Assembly: GCA_039583875.1 (NCBI GenBank)
Contig: CM077159.1
Location: 4,963,371-5,027,370 of the forward strand
Origin: Platanthera guangdongensis
Lineage: Eukaryota > Streptophyta > Magnoliopsida > Asparagales > Orchidaceae
Length of the DNA: 64,000 bases
Reading direction: 5' to 3'
The translations under genes and the position numbers were made by a program. The notes below the pieces were generated by a model that worked only from the letters and a program-made list of their open reading frames with translations, had not been told where the DNA came from and made no database searches. How positions within the stretch are numbered: position 1 is the first letter of the stretch; each line of letters starts with the position of its first letter. Below are positions 10,166 to 21,887 of the stretch, piece by piece.

Positions 10166-10828
10166 CTTTTGAAGGGAGTTTGAAAAACCCTTTACAGAGT
10201 GGGGGTTGAGAGAGTTATGACAGTCTTCTCTTTTCTCAATCAACTGAGAAGACTAAGTGGATTGATTTCAAAGCTCCCCCTGAGTCCTTGATCTTCAGGA
10301 AGATGAGCTTTGTTGAGGGTGATAGGCCTTCAAAGATAGATCTCCAGCAAAAGTTGATTTCAGCAAGCTGAAATGTTGAGTGTCTGGAGTCTTGAAATGA
10401 TGTTGGCCTTGAACACTTTGAAAGCTGAAGAGATCTGAAGAATGTTTGAAAGCTTGATCTCTTCTTGATGAGTGTTCTTCTGAATTCTTGCTGACAGAAT
10501 ATTTTTCAGAGTCTCTGTATATTGAGAGGTGTCCTATTCTTGTCAATCTCTATCTATTCTTGTCTATTCTCTGTCTTTATTCAAAAACATTCTATCTTTT
10601 ATTCTCTGAGTCTGAATAGAATATTACTCTGTCAAAGATAGCCATTGGTCTGCATTGATTACAGCCTTAATTGCATAATCTGTTCTGAAGGAAAGTCCAC
10701 TGAATTGTTCCTTGAAAAATTCCTTGAAACTTGCTCCAGAAGTAAATGAAAACGGCTGGCTGATCTTCTGAATTAAATGCAGAATAACTTCTATCTGATT
10801 TGAATTTGAATTCTGAAAGATAACTGAA

Positions 10829-11119
10829 ATCGTCGAACTGAGCTCTGCTATCGTCGAGCTGAGCTCAGCGAACTGGAAAATGCAAGCAGCAAAGAAATCG
10901 TCGATCTGAGCTCAAGGATCGTCGAACTGAGCTCAGAGATAAGGATCCAGTGCAGAGTCAAAATCGTCGACCTGAGCTCAGCGATCGTCGACCAGAGCTC
11001 GATGATATTATGAGGTTTGAGCTCAGCGATCGTCGAATGGAGCTCGACGATCTGTCAATAGTTGAGCTAGACGATCGTCGACCGGAGTTCGACGAAACGT
11101 CGTGCTGAGCTCGACGATT
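10829..11119. repeat. U3 array of ATCGTCGA words (A 5' LTR)
   Basis: The same array as at 184-475. Two of the three LTR differences fall in it: GACGAT to GATGAT near 11003 and TTCGCC to TTCGAC near 11092. Confidence 0.9.
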
Positions 11120-11287
11120 TGGACTTAGTCTCCAGAAAAACTTGGGTCTTCAGGGCAGCTTCCAATCCTAGCCTTCTAACCCTTAGACTCAATTCTAATT
11201 GACCTATTAAGCTATACAGAAGGTCAAAACACAGATTCCTAGAGACATAGTGATCCTGACCCAAATTAGTAATAGGGTGTTCCAACA

Positions 11288-12262
11288 GCCTTTCTCCTTA
11301 TTCTTGTGTTTGCTGGAAGAAGGCATGTTGCTTTGCTGTCTCCTAGAGTCCTTCTCCCTTCCCTTCTCCTTCTTCTGATTTTCTGTACATTCTGAGAGGA
11401 AGTGTCCAGGTTTCCTGTAGCCAAAGCAAACCACTTCTTTAGTGGGGGTTTTGTCATACCTTGGCTTGTCATCCAATCTGTATGATCTCTTCCTGAAGTC
11501 TTTCCTTACCATCTTGTAAAATCTTTTGGCAAGTAGTCCCATCAGCTCTTCATTTATTATTGGAGTCTCTGACTCCTCAACAGCCTTGAATGCAATGATG
11601 TGCTCCTTCCTTGCTGGTGGATGTGTTTTTTACTCAGCTGCCTCTCTGTATTTGATGAGCTGCTCATAGGACTTTAGCTTTCCCAAAAAGAGATTCAGTG
11701 GAAATCTCATTTAGGCTCCTGGCCTCCTTGATGGGCCAGATCCTTGAATACCATGAGCTTGAGAAGCACATAAGGATTTTGTCATTCACCTCTGTGAGGG
11801 TGATGTCCTTATCCAAGGTCTTTAGCTCATTGATGATTGATCTCAACCTATTGTACATGTCAGCTACTGATTCTGCTTCCTCTTTCTTGAAATTCTCATA
11901 TTGGGATATGAGATTGGATCTCCTATCCTTTCTTTCATCAGCAGATCCAGCCACCATTTGATTGAGGGAATCCCAGATGGCTTTGGCTGATGTGCATTCA
12001 GCCACTTTTTAAAAAATGTCATCTGACATTGTTTGAGCCAAAATATTCATGGCCTTGGCATCAGCAATTTTTGCCTTCTTCTGGGCCTCAGTCCACTCAG
12101 GTGGTGGAACTGCATTTGTGCTTGAGGTTGCTGTAGAGGTAGATGCTTGAGGAGGACCTGTCACAATGGAATTGAAAATATCCTCATCAATAGAGTTCAT
12201 ATATAACTTGATTATTGCCTTCTAGATGGCAAACCTATTTAGGTTACAAACTGGAGGTCTGG
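11288..12262 (-). pseudogene. gag: Gag fragment of older copia element B
   Basis: Related to the Gag of A: RPPVCNLNRF, LYMNSIDEDIFNS, DERKDRRSNLISQYENFK, LLAKRFYKMVRKDF. It is cut at both ends by other elements: A enters at 11287 just after the zinc knuckle, and the C LTR enters at 12263 within the first codons. The first Cys pair of the knuckle is broken (CFGYRKPGHFLSEC, Cys to Tyr), a Trp near 12225 is now TAG, and frameshifts near 12005 and 11690 split the frame. Its LTRs are not in the window. Confidence 0.88.
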
Positions 12263-13216
12263 TGAAAGAATTGGTTTCAAGATACCTAAAACACCTAGAG
12301 GGGTGGGGGGTGAATAGGTACAATTCTTTTTTACTTAGGCAGATAAATATTATATCACTGCTAGATCACTTATGCACTATTTATCACAACACAGATTTAA
12401 AATAATACATCAACACAGATGACACACAGTTTTATAGTGGTTTCTCAAGTGATGGGTACATCCACTTTCCTCCTTCGCCTATCAAGCAGTGTATTAGATT
12501 TGGCCTAACTTCCTTCTTTCTTCTCAGATCCTCAGATCTTATATCTCAGAACCTTGAAAGGTCCCTACAGCTCAGACTTCAATAAGTTCTACAACTCAGA
12601 TTCTTCCAGAGAACCCTACCTCAGATTGAGTCCACACTCCTACAACTCAGGCAATCAAGCCCTACCTCAGCATCTTCAATAGACCTACAACTCAGAGAAA
12701 TTAATCTCCTACCTCAGGCACTTAGCCCTACCTCAGCCTCTTCAACATGCCTACAACTTAGAGAAATTAATCCCCTACCTCAGGCACTCAGTATTACCTC
12801 AGCCTTTATAGATTTAGGCTTACAACTTAAAGAGATAACTCTCCTACACTCAGATCTATATAAGATCCTACAGAGAAAAGTGATTATAAAAATATAAATC
12901 CTTCACCCAGGTTGAAAGAGAATGGGTTGAAGGTTTCTTGGTCAGTTCTTGATAGATCTGACAGCTTTAGATCCAACCTGTCTTAGCTTCTTCAAAGCTT
13001 CTTGAATTTGAACAAAGTAAGGTTGATCTTCTTGGAGATGATCTTCAATCAGCTCCCTTCTTCTATTCAGATGTGGCTCCGAATTCTTCTTGCAGATTTG
13101 TTCTTGATCTGCCCTTAAAGACTTGTTGATTTCTGGATGAAGACTTCTCTTCTTCCTCTTAGTTGTTGTTTATCTCTTCTTCTTCACACACACCTTTTTT
13201 TGTTGATAGAATAGGT

Positions 13217-13226
13217 CTTTATATAG
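13217..13226 (-). promoter_or_regulatory. TATA box of C LTR
   Basis: Minus strand CTATATAAAG, about 146 nt downstream of the U3 array edge. The same ten bases form the TATA box of D. Confidence 0.75.
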
Positions 13227-13371
13227 ACCCCCATCCGAGGTTACCGGCTGATCCGGTTCCTAACGGCCTTCTGACAGCTCTGACAGATGCAACAACATTG
13301 TTAGTTATGATAGCTGTCAAGTCTTTAGTCATGATACTTGATCCTTCATTGAACTTCAACTCAGCAGCAAA

Positions 13372-13832
13372 GTGTCGAGAAAATACTTCAAATGTGTCGA
13401 CACAAATAGATCATGTGTCGACACAATCCTTGGTGATGTCGACACAGCTCTCATAATGTCGACACAACTCTTCTTTTTCTTCTTGACACGGCTTCTATGG
13501 AATGTATCGACACAAGTCCTGTGTGTCGACACAACAGCTTCTAGTCTCGACAAAGTTGATGTCGACAGAATTCTAGAGTGTGTCGACACAAGTCCTGTGT
13601 GTCGACACAATTGTTGTTGACAGAATTCTGGAATGTGTCGACACAAGTCCTGTGTGTCAATACAGTTGTTGTCGACAGATTTTCTATGTGTCGACATAAA
13701 TCCTACGTGTCGACACAATCTGGCTCCTGGTGTCGACACAGCCTTTCCCAAGTGTCGACACAATTCTTCTCAGGTGTCGACACAGCTTTTCCCAAGTGTC
13801 AACACAATTCTTCTCAGGTGTCGACACTTGTA
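13372..13832. repeat. U3 array of GTGTCGACAC (C LTR)
   Basis: About 16 intact GTCGAC cores in 460 bp, most as the 10-bp palindrome GTGTCGACAC, with a few decayed copies (GTGTCAACAC, TGTCAATACA, TGTATCGACA). Spacing is irregular, 15-40 bp. Confidence 0.93.
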
Positions 13833-13965
13833 CTTAGAAAGTTTTTCTGCATTTCCTTAACCTGCACATTAAAACTCAACACAACATAAAATACACATTG
13901 ATTAATATCATTGAGTTAGGTAAGGCTTCTCCAAATCCGGTACACATTTTCCAATGTACCCAACA

Positions 13966-13980
13966 ATATCCCTCTATTTG
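13966..13980 (-). promoter_or_regulatory. Polypurine tract of element C
   Basis: Minus strand AAATAGAGGGATAT next to TGTTGGG. Shows that 12263-13965 is the 3' LTR of the element extending to the right. Confidence 0.75.
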
Positions 13981-14226
13981 GAGAAGTCATAACCCTTAGT
14001 CAATGATATACATCACTTTATAATAAAACACAGAATATGATGTATAAAAGCATTATTTGACAGGGTAACACATAAAAAAAACCAGCATATTGTATCATCA
14101 CAAAATATAATAAAATATAGTGAGCATGAATCAATGTTTTGTTGAAGTACAAGAAGGTTTTGAACAACAGATTACATAGATTTTAAAACACAAGATTACA
14201 TAGTTCTAAAATCTAGTAAATCTATT

Positions 14227-17128
14227 CTAGGACTGATTAGGCTCCTTGATGACAATGTCTTTTCCAGATTGAATACTTGCTTGTACATTGGCTTCAGTGT
14301 CTTCAGCTGGCTTCTTTCCTTTAAGATCCTTTTTCTTGAGTTCTTCATCCTTGATATTTTGCCTTTCAAAATAATGATAAGGCTTTGGAAAGTACTTGCT
14401 AGGCTCCACAGAGTTAGAGGTATTTTTCCAGCTTTGATATCTCTTTTGAATTGAAAAATGGCATCTTGTCGTTTATAATACTTGCTCCATTCTTGTTCAG
14501 AGTACCATTTACCTCTATCATGCATGTTGTCTTTAACTGCTTGTCAGGCAGTGAGAATAATATTTCTGGAGGTGGGACTCCATCTTTCAAAATCAGGTTT
14601 TAACTCAGCCTGCTCTCTAAACCTTTTCTTAGAAAGTTGAGCTTCTTGCTCTCTTTTCAAGGCTGCTTCAGACATCTCAACCTTCTCAATAATCACATTC
14701 TGAACCTCCTGTGGAGGACTGTACATTTGTTGTACGGCAGATTGAATGACCTCAAAATCAGCAGGTGGATAAATAATGTGAGCTACTTCCCGCTGAACCC
14801 CTTCATTGTGAGCAGGTTGAATTCCTGACTCACCAGTATTATCATCATCACACATGGGAGGATAACCAAGAGTTACTCTGATAGCATTAGTTATCGATTT
14901 AGCATGTTCGGAGCCTGCATTGACTAACACTCTCTCCCCCTTTATGACTTCTCATTCAACATGGTCTTGTAGATCATCTTTTTGAAATCTAATCTGGTTA
15001 GCTAGGTAATTGGTGCCTTCCTTATAGAATGATTTGAATTTTTGTAGTTGATCAGCAATGACCTTTTGAGATTCTTGGATAGCAGTGCTAACATCTGTCA
15101 AATTTGCTTTGAGTTATTTATCAAACTCAGTCTTTTCTTTATCAATGTTTACAGTGAAAGCAGTTGTTGTATTCTTAAGTTCTGTTACAATAACATTATG
15201 TGATTTTGTCAGATTGTCATTCATTCTGAGTTGATTTTCCAAAACATAGCCTTGTTTCACTACTATATCATCTATTTGAGTTTTGGCTTCCACTTGTTGC
15301 TTTGCTAAATATACTACAACATTACCTCCCTTATGGAAGCAATCTGTCATTTCCTTTTTATGTAAATTCACTTCAAATCTGATAGATTTAATATCTTGTG
15401 TCAGCCGAAGTTGCAATTCTTTATTGCTCTCATCAACATATTTTTCTAGGCTTGTCTTTGTTCATCTAACTTTACTTGCAGTTGCACCAGTAGTGAATTG
15501 AAATCTACTGTTGGAGCTGGAGTTTGTGGGACAGTCTGTAAGGCTTTCTTATAGTCAGAGCTTCTCTTCCTTAGCTCCATAAGCTTTCTCTTCTTTGCCC
15601 TAGAGGCTTCTTCATCTTCTGAGGACTCAGATGAGCTTGTTATGTCCACTGTATCTTTTGGACTAGATGCTATAATGGGCATCTCCTTATCAGTCCTTAG
15701 CAGCTCCCCCTTAGTTCTTGCACCTAATAAATCAGGAAAAGTTCTTCTAAAGTAACTTTTTTTGCATTTGTATTGGAGGTATAACTGTCTCTTTAGCAGA
15801 AGGTTCTCCTTCAAATTCCAAAGTTTCTTCCCTGGTAATGACATCCTCAGGGACATTGTCTTGGTGATTTTTATCAATATCAGTCATAGGCACATCCAGT
15901 GCATCTTTCTCATATCTATAGCAGTTTAATTTATGTCCAGTAGTACCTCAAGTGTAGATTGTGTAGCTGATTCACTGTCCAATGCAACTGTGTGTACAGG
16001 TGGTTGGTGCTCATGAGCTCCCCCTGACGGTAATGCCTCTTGTTGAGCTGAAACTGGAGAAAGCTCATTGGCTCCCGCTCATTAAGCTCTTCCTGGACCT
16101 GAACTTCTGAGATGTTGGTGGCAGGAATCTTCTCCCCCTGCACCGGATCATCATCTACAGTCCCTGGAGCAGGTGATTTCCTAGTATTCTCTGGTCATTC
16201 TTCATCTGAGCTGAAGACCACTTCTTCTTCTGAATCACTGGAAGATTCAGTTGTCTTGTGGATTGGTTTCTTCTTTTGCTGTATCTGTTTTGTTTGTTTC
16301 TGTGGAGTAGAAACATCTTTGGTCAGAACTCTATCCGATCTTGATAGTATTCTCAAATCCATTCTTCTCATATGATTGATCTTAGATCTTGCAATTTGAT
16401 TCATTACTTCAGGAATATTCTCAACCAGACATAAACTCAGAATTCTACCCAGATTGGGTTTCTTAAGACTTTCTTTGATTTTGTCAAAAATAACAGCAGA
16501 CTAATTTGTTTTCACCTTGAATATAATTCTGGTCATCAAATTGAACATGTAGGCTGAAATCCTATCATGTCCCCCTGACTTGCATAGAATTACTTTCCCT
16601 ATAATTTCAGAAAGAAATTTACCCTCGGAATTCATCCCCTTCTTATTCATTGAGGATCCAATCTTGGTTGTGGGATCTATTCCACACCATTGGAGTGCTT
16701 CTCTTGTCATGGAAGATGTTATTTCATCTTCTTCTTTAACCCTGGGTAGCTGAAATGTTTTACTTAAACTCTTCTAAGTGAGTTTGACATTGGTTCCTTG
16801 TACAAATGACTTAATTTTTACCCCCTTTGAATCCAGAGATGCCGTCGTGTAGAATTCAAGAACTTCCTTTTTCCATATCCTTGTAGGTTCTCAGACCAAA
16901 TACTCCAATCCATTTTCTGTGATTAGGGTAATCACAGCTTTGAGTTCTCTAGATCCACTCGCAAACACATCGTGAACTAGTTCATAGCCCTCGTTAATGT
17001 TTTCTCCAGCTTTGGCGCCATTAGGGATGAGAGAGATTTGAAGAGAAGTGAGATGAAGGTCTGTCGACACAAAGTTTTGGTCTCGAGAATTTGGAGAGCG
17101 TAGTCGCCAGGGTTTTACTTCCACCTAT
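14227..17128 (-). pseudogene. Extra 3' ORF of element C, broken
   Basis: Same protein family as the 3' ORF of A and D; function unknown. Likely start ATG at 17021. The N-terminal domain includes SRELKAVITLITENGLEYLV and FLSEIIGKVILCK (16579-16617). A Ser/Thr/Glu-rich linker (about 16400-15950), a long helical stretch likely to be coiled coil (about 15480-15060) and a C-terminal block follow, with RWSPTSRNIIL near 14560 and KYFPKPYHYFERQ near 14390; D has matching EIWSPTSKSLIL and KYYPKPFSYQRR. Stops and frameshifts occur throughout (for example TAG/TGA near 16890, 16780 and 16500). The gene was cut just upstream of its start by insertion of D. Confidence 0.75.
17124..17128. other. Left target duplication of element D
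   Basis: CCTAT here and CTTAT at 29050-29054 flank D; one mismatch, as expected for an old insertion. Confidence 0.7.
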
Positions 17129-17850
17129 TGAAAGTTATTAGTTGTCTGCCTAAATCACCTGGAGGGGGTGAATAGGTGAGATGTGCGTCTTTTTGTGCAA
17201 TAAAAATTAGATCTATGCACAGAACTATCTACCAATCACTCACAAACGAAGCAAGATTTATAGTGGTTCCCCAATCTTGGGTACATCCACTTTCCCTCAC
17301 CGATCTAGCAATAAACTAGACTCGGCTACTCCACTATCTCGGATTGAAAAATCAATCCGACACCTCGGAACAACGTTCCTACAATCTTGATCCACAAAGA
17401 GGATCTACACTCGGAAGATAAAACTTCCTACAATCTCGGAGTCAAAAGCTCCTACACTCAGAGAAAACTTCTCCTACAATAATGCAATAAAATGTGTATG
17501 AAATACAAACAAAGAATCTCTATCAGATCTACAAGAATCGGCATGGATCTTCTTCTTCTAGACTTTTCGGCTTTATCAGAGAGGTGAAGAAAATCTCGGC
17601 AAGATCAGATCTGGATCTTCTTGACTTTACACGATCGAATAGAAGATGAGAAGTTGTGCGGCAACTCGATCTGTAAAATCTTCTTAATCTGAATCCTCTG
17701 AAAATGAAAACCCTAGCCGGATGAGAATCGGCGGCAGCGGCTTCTTGGAGAGAGAGAGAGAGAGAGGATTAGAAAACTTAGAGCAAACCTTTGGCTGCAA
17801 AAACTTCTGATAGAATTTCTTCTTGCTTAGGGTTTGTCGGTTTGACAAGA

Positions 17851-17860
17851 CTTTATATAG
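17851..17860 (-). promoter_or_regulatory. TATA box of D 3' LTR
   Basis: Minus strand CTATATAAAG. It lies 121 nt from the near edge of the U3 array (17981). The other LTR has it at 27847-27856 with the same spacing. Confidence 0.8.
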
Positions 17861-17980
17861 GATTAAAGATAATCTGTCATAATTAATTCATAATAAGGGA
17901 CACGTGGACCAATCACGTCAAGGCTCATTAAAGAATCTGTTAAATTGGATTTAACAAAATTTTCAGAAAACTGAAGTAAT

Positions 17981-18726
17981 ATACTCGAGTGAAGAAGATA
18001 CTACTCGAGTACATTATATAAATACTCGAGAGAGATGAAAATAACTACTCGAGTATTTTGAGATAGTTACTCGAGTAACCTGAAGAGAACTACTCAAGTA
18101 TAATCTTGAAGAAAATTAAGAAGTTGATCAGCTACTCGAGTACTAAAAATACTTACTCGAGTACTTAAGGAATTACACGTGAAGTGGAGTTAGACTACTT
18201 GAGTACAAGAAATACTACTTGAGTAAATGAGAATGAACTACTCGAGTGGTAGATGAACTACTCGAGTCAGGGACTTAGAATATTTTCTGAACTGGGATTC
18301 TGGGTTACTCGAGTAGTGAAGTTGAACTACTCGAGTGAATAAGAACTACTCGAGTACATGGAAATAGCTACTCGAGTAATTGACTTAGAGAAATTATGAG
18401 GGAAGAAATTCTGGTTACTCGAGTATAAATACTCGACTACTCGAGTAGTAAGTGAACTACTCGAGTACATGACTTAACTACTCGAGACAGAATATATAAA
18501 CTACTCGAGTACTATAAAGTATTACTCGAGTAATTTACTTAGAATATATTTATAGAGGGAAAACTGTAAACCCGAGAGTAAGAGGAAAACTACTCGAGTA
18601 GTTGTCTTAACTACTCGAGAGCCATAAATTAACTACTCGGGATCTATCATCCTTACTCGAGTAAGAGTAATTTTACTCGAGTATAAACAGAGCTATTCAC
18701 TCGAGTAGGTATAGAACTACTAGAGT
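17981..18726. repeat. U3 array of TACTCGAGTA (D 3' LTR)
   Basis: About 24 intact CTCGAG cores in 745 bp, most within TACTCGAGTA or ACTCGAGT palindromes. Decayed copies are mainly ACTCAAGT and ACTTGAGT, the changes expected from CpG deamination on either strand. Confidence 0.95.
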
Positions 18727-19053
18727 AAAACACTTAGTAAAATTTTCTTAGATAGAATTCTCTTCTCTTTGGTGAGACCACCATCAAGTCTTTTCCAATA
18801 AGTCCTAGTGCTTGAATATGAAGTGTATCCCAATAGAGAGACTACACATGAGTCAACACCTTGGATCACACAATGAGGGATTACATTGTATGGTCTTGTG
18901 TTTGGTGACCCATTATAGACTGACATTGGTCTACACTTGCCATTAGATTCTTGGAAACACATAACTCAACCAAAGCATCAAATACAACTTAATTCATCTT
19001 AGTTCAAGGGTGACTTCATCAAATCTGGGTTAATGTGGATACAATACCCAACA

Positions 19054-19066
19054 ATCTCCCCCTATT
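19054..19066 (-). promoter_or_regulatory. Polypurine tract of element D
   Basis: Minus strand AAATAGGGGGAGAT adjoining the 3' LTR. Confidence 0.85.
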
Positions 19067-19274
19067 TGTAGAAGTCAGAACCCTTTACACTAAGGTGAAT
19101 TATAGACATAAAAAGTGTTATATAGACAAATCAGTGTAAGCAAGCATAAGGCTAGAAACAAGATAACATGATCAAAAACTTAGAATTATATAAATGTGAT
19201 TATCCAAAATATCATTTCTACAACAATATCATTTCCACATCTTCACATGTCCTTGTAGCTTAGACTTGATGGTG

Positions 19275-21624
19275 CTACATGTCTTTCTTCTCTTGTTGTC
19301 TCCTCTGATAGCTGAAAGGCTTGGGGTAGTACTTAGGAGGTCTTGGAGGAGCAGCAGGGTTATTTCTCCCAAATTCTTTGTCATATAGTCTCCTCTTGGT
19401 CATAGATTTTTCATATAACTCTCATTCCTGTGAACTGTAATGAATGTTCCTGCTTTCATGGAAGTCCATAACAAGTTTGAGAGTATCCAAGATGAGGGAC
19501 TTAGAGGTAGGAGACCAGATCTCTACAAATTCTGGAGCTTTCCTCTTATCAGCATCAAAAACTGGAATGGACCTGCTGGCAGAGGGACCTACACCATATT
19601 TTCTTTTCTTTCTTGAAGTCTGTATCTCAGGAGGAGCTTGAAGAAAAATATTTGCAGGGTCATCCTCCCAGATTTGCGCATAAGAGTCTGGAGGAGGGCC
19701 TTCCTGGCCTTCAGGTCTGGGAGAGAAAGTAGGTTGCAGAGGAGGAGCAGGAGCAGCAGCAGCTAAGGGGTTGAGATGATGAGGAATGATATTTGGATCA
19801 GCAGCAAATTTAGGAAGGATTTGATTGTGCATCCAGACAGCAGTGTCATATGTATGGAATTTAACAGTCTGAATTTGTGCTAAGACATCATCATGGATTT
19901 TTATCAATTTGGCTTTCCAAAGCACTTGCATGGCAGCATCTTATTTTTCTAAGTATTCTTTCACCAAATTCTCCCCCTTTCTGACTTCAATATATAGCTT
20001 AGAGATGACATCTTCTTTGAAAATACCAACCTCTTCACAGATCTTCATCTTTGTAGATTCAGCTCTTTTATCCGTTTCAGATTACCAGCAAGGGTGTCAC
20101 CTTACTCCATCACTTGACCAACACTAGTAATAGTGTGGTCTAGAGCCTTCCCACCAATTTGGAAAAGGTGTCTTAGCTAGTCAGTGTTGTGTTGGATTTC
20201 TGCAAATCCTCTGCTCATCTCAGTCTCTAGAGCAGTAACTTTATCAGTAATAGCTTTTAGGGAAGCATCAAAGTAGGTTCTCTGTTATTGAAGCAGAAGG
20301 ACAACTTGAGTCATCAAATCATTTGTTGAAGCAGCAGTAGCAGCAGGAGGAGCACTAGAAGAGGGAACTGGAGGAGGAGGAGCTACCCATGGAGCTATTT
20401 CTGTAATGGAGACTGTGCTCTGTGCTCTAATAGTATGAATCAGGGCATCCCCTTCATTAGTGACTGAGGGTATGGAGAAGTCCAGATTCCTTAGAGGAGC
20501 TTCAGCTGGCTCAGGGGATAGCTCATCATCAATGACAATGGTCTCATCCTGCTCTTGGTTTGCAACAGGAAACTTTGCTGGAGAAGGAGTATGTGCTAGA
20601 GATAGTACTGGAGACTCTGGTGGAATTTTAGTAGTAGTTTCCTTCGGAGAGAGAGGAGGAGGAAGATCATTTGCAGTCAATTCTTCTATCATCTCATTGA
20701 TAGCAGATTCTGTGGAGAGTAGAGTTTCTTGAAGTTGTTGGTCAGATGGAATCTCTTCTGGAGTCTGAGGAGGTGGAGGAGTTGCTGCTGGGAGTGTAGG
20801 AATCCTTACTGGGATAGAAGGAGCAGGCTCCCCCTCAATAGGTGCACCAGAGGAGCTGGCAACCTGAGGTAGAGAGGGAGATGTGGTCTTGTCCTCTATG
20901 TCTGGTACTTCTGGAACCATTGCAGACTGAGAGGGATTCTGCAGTTTTAACTCCCATCTTTGTATGGAGGATATATAGACTTTCTTCATGTGGTGAAGAA
21001 CAGTCCCTTTAGAGAAACTGAAGATTTCTGGGTTGAGTTCATGGAGGACTAGAGAGATGATTCTGGCATAATTAGGGGCTTTAATGCTGCCTTTAATCTT
21101 GTCCAGGATCATCATGCCAAACTGGAAACTCTTCCTGCATACTATGGCTTGCATGAAGTCAAAGAAGTAAAGAGGAAAGTCTCTGATAGAGTTGGTTCTG
21201 CATAGAAGGACCTTTCCAATTATATCAACCAATAACTTACCTTCAGCATTCATATCTGACCTCTTGATGTACTGTGCAGCAGTAGAAATACCACAGAATA
21301 AACAAGTCCTGTCTGATTCTTCTTCCCCAAGATCATCATCTTCGTCTACAATCAGCAATCGAAGAAGTTGAGATACTGAAGTTTTGGTAAGCTTGATTTT
21401 GATACCTTTGACCTTTGATTTGAGAACGGCACCATGGCGCTTAACTTTGACATTTCTGAAGAACTCGACAACTTCTGGAAAGAGGATTCTGCAGGGTTCT
21501 TGAAGAATGAAGGTGAGTCCGGCAGTGTCGAGTAGGATCATCAGGTTATGAAAGTCGTCGGAAGTTCGGCAATGCCGGCGGCAACCAATTCGAAACCAAC
21601 GCTAATTTTTGAAGAGGCGGCCAT
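19275..21624 (-). pseudogene. Extra 3' ORF of element D
   Basis: The best preserved copy of the extra gene. Likely start ATG at 21624 (MAASSKISVGFELVAAG), with a one-base frame break near 21560, then an open frame from 21541 to 20285 (418 codons). N-terminal domain: GLTFILQEPCRILFPEVVEF and LLVDIIGKVLLCR (21197-21235), plus a helix-rich part to about 20960. A Pro/Ser/Thr-rich acidic linker follows (20900-20340). The C-terminal part lies in other frames: EIWSPTSKSLIL near 19500 and KYYPKPFSYQRR near 19320, ending at 19275. Function unknown. The domain order matches A, C and G; sequence similarity is low outside the named blocks. No signal peptide or membrane anchor is seen. Confidence 0.78.
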
Positions 21625-21760
21625 GATTCAGAAACCCTTGGAAAATTTCGGCGGGGAGAAAGAAATGGCGCGGCTCTGCAACTTGTTGTTGGAAGGCGAA
21701 GAGACAATCGACTATTTGAGAGCGGAAATGATTTCATGTAGGATATTGATGGAATTTCTT

Positions 21761-21770
21761 ATTTATATAA
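21761..21770 (-). promoter_or_regulatory. TATA-like box upstream of D 3' ORF
   Basis: Minus strand TTATATAAAT, continuing AAG. It lies 118 nt from the near edge of the spacer array and about 137 nt before the ATG at 21624. The array-to-TATA distance in both LTRs of D is 121 nt. Promoter role is inferred. Confidence 0.55.
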
Positions 21771-21887
21771 CCCAAGGTTTATGTCTAAAGAAAATAAAAA
21801 TGAAGAAATCATACCTTAGAAGTGGTGGCATAAGCCTCGGGTTGCGTATAAGAAAATTTTGAATTAGTAAGAAAAATGTCCCAGCAT

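Larger units (their letters stand above)
9733..11287 (-). repeat. 5' LTR of element A, complete, 1555 bp
   Basis: Bounded by TG at 9733 and CA at 11287, next to a primer site. Holds the U3 array (10829-11119), a 65-bp duplication (10043-10165) and the C-rich hairpin near its 3' end (9754-9790). No canonical TATA box was found; GAATAAAAGATAG on the minus strand near 10600, also kept in element I, is the best candidate. It is inserted in gag of element B at 11287/11288. Confidence 0.95.
12263..13965 (-). repeat. 3' LTR of copia element C, 1703 bp
   Basis: Starts TGAAAG at 12263 inside B gag and ends CAACA at 13965 next to a polypurine tract. Contains short repeats of CTACAACTCAG and CCTACCTCAG (about 12535-12870), a TATA box at 13217 and the GTGTCGACAC array. 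A 5-bp stem with the C-rich loop lies at 12293-12319. The 5' LTR of C was not found. Confidence 0.85.
17129..19053 (-). repeat. 3' LTR of copia element D, 1925 bp
   Basis: TG at 17129, CA at 19053, same length as the partner at 27125-29049. The first 400 bp of the two differ at roughly 5-6 percent by eye, so D is much older than A. Contains an AG run (17750-17765), a TATA box and a dense TACTCGAGTA array. Confidence 0.95.

Noticed and set aside
13372..13832. CRISPR-like array
   Set aside because: Repeats are only about 10 bp, spacing is irregular, and the setting is a plant LTR.
12263..13965. A single LTR shared by two tandem elements (gag on the left, 3' ORF on the right)
   Set aside because: B gag meets the LTR inside its first codons and has no primer site beside it, while a polypurine tract flanks the right side. 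A simple insertion of C into B gag explains this better.
17981..18726. Cloning-site artefact, as the words contain XhoI or SalI recognition sequences
   Set aside because: Copies are spread at irregular distance, show graded decay, and are at the same places in two LTRs and an internal spacer.
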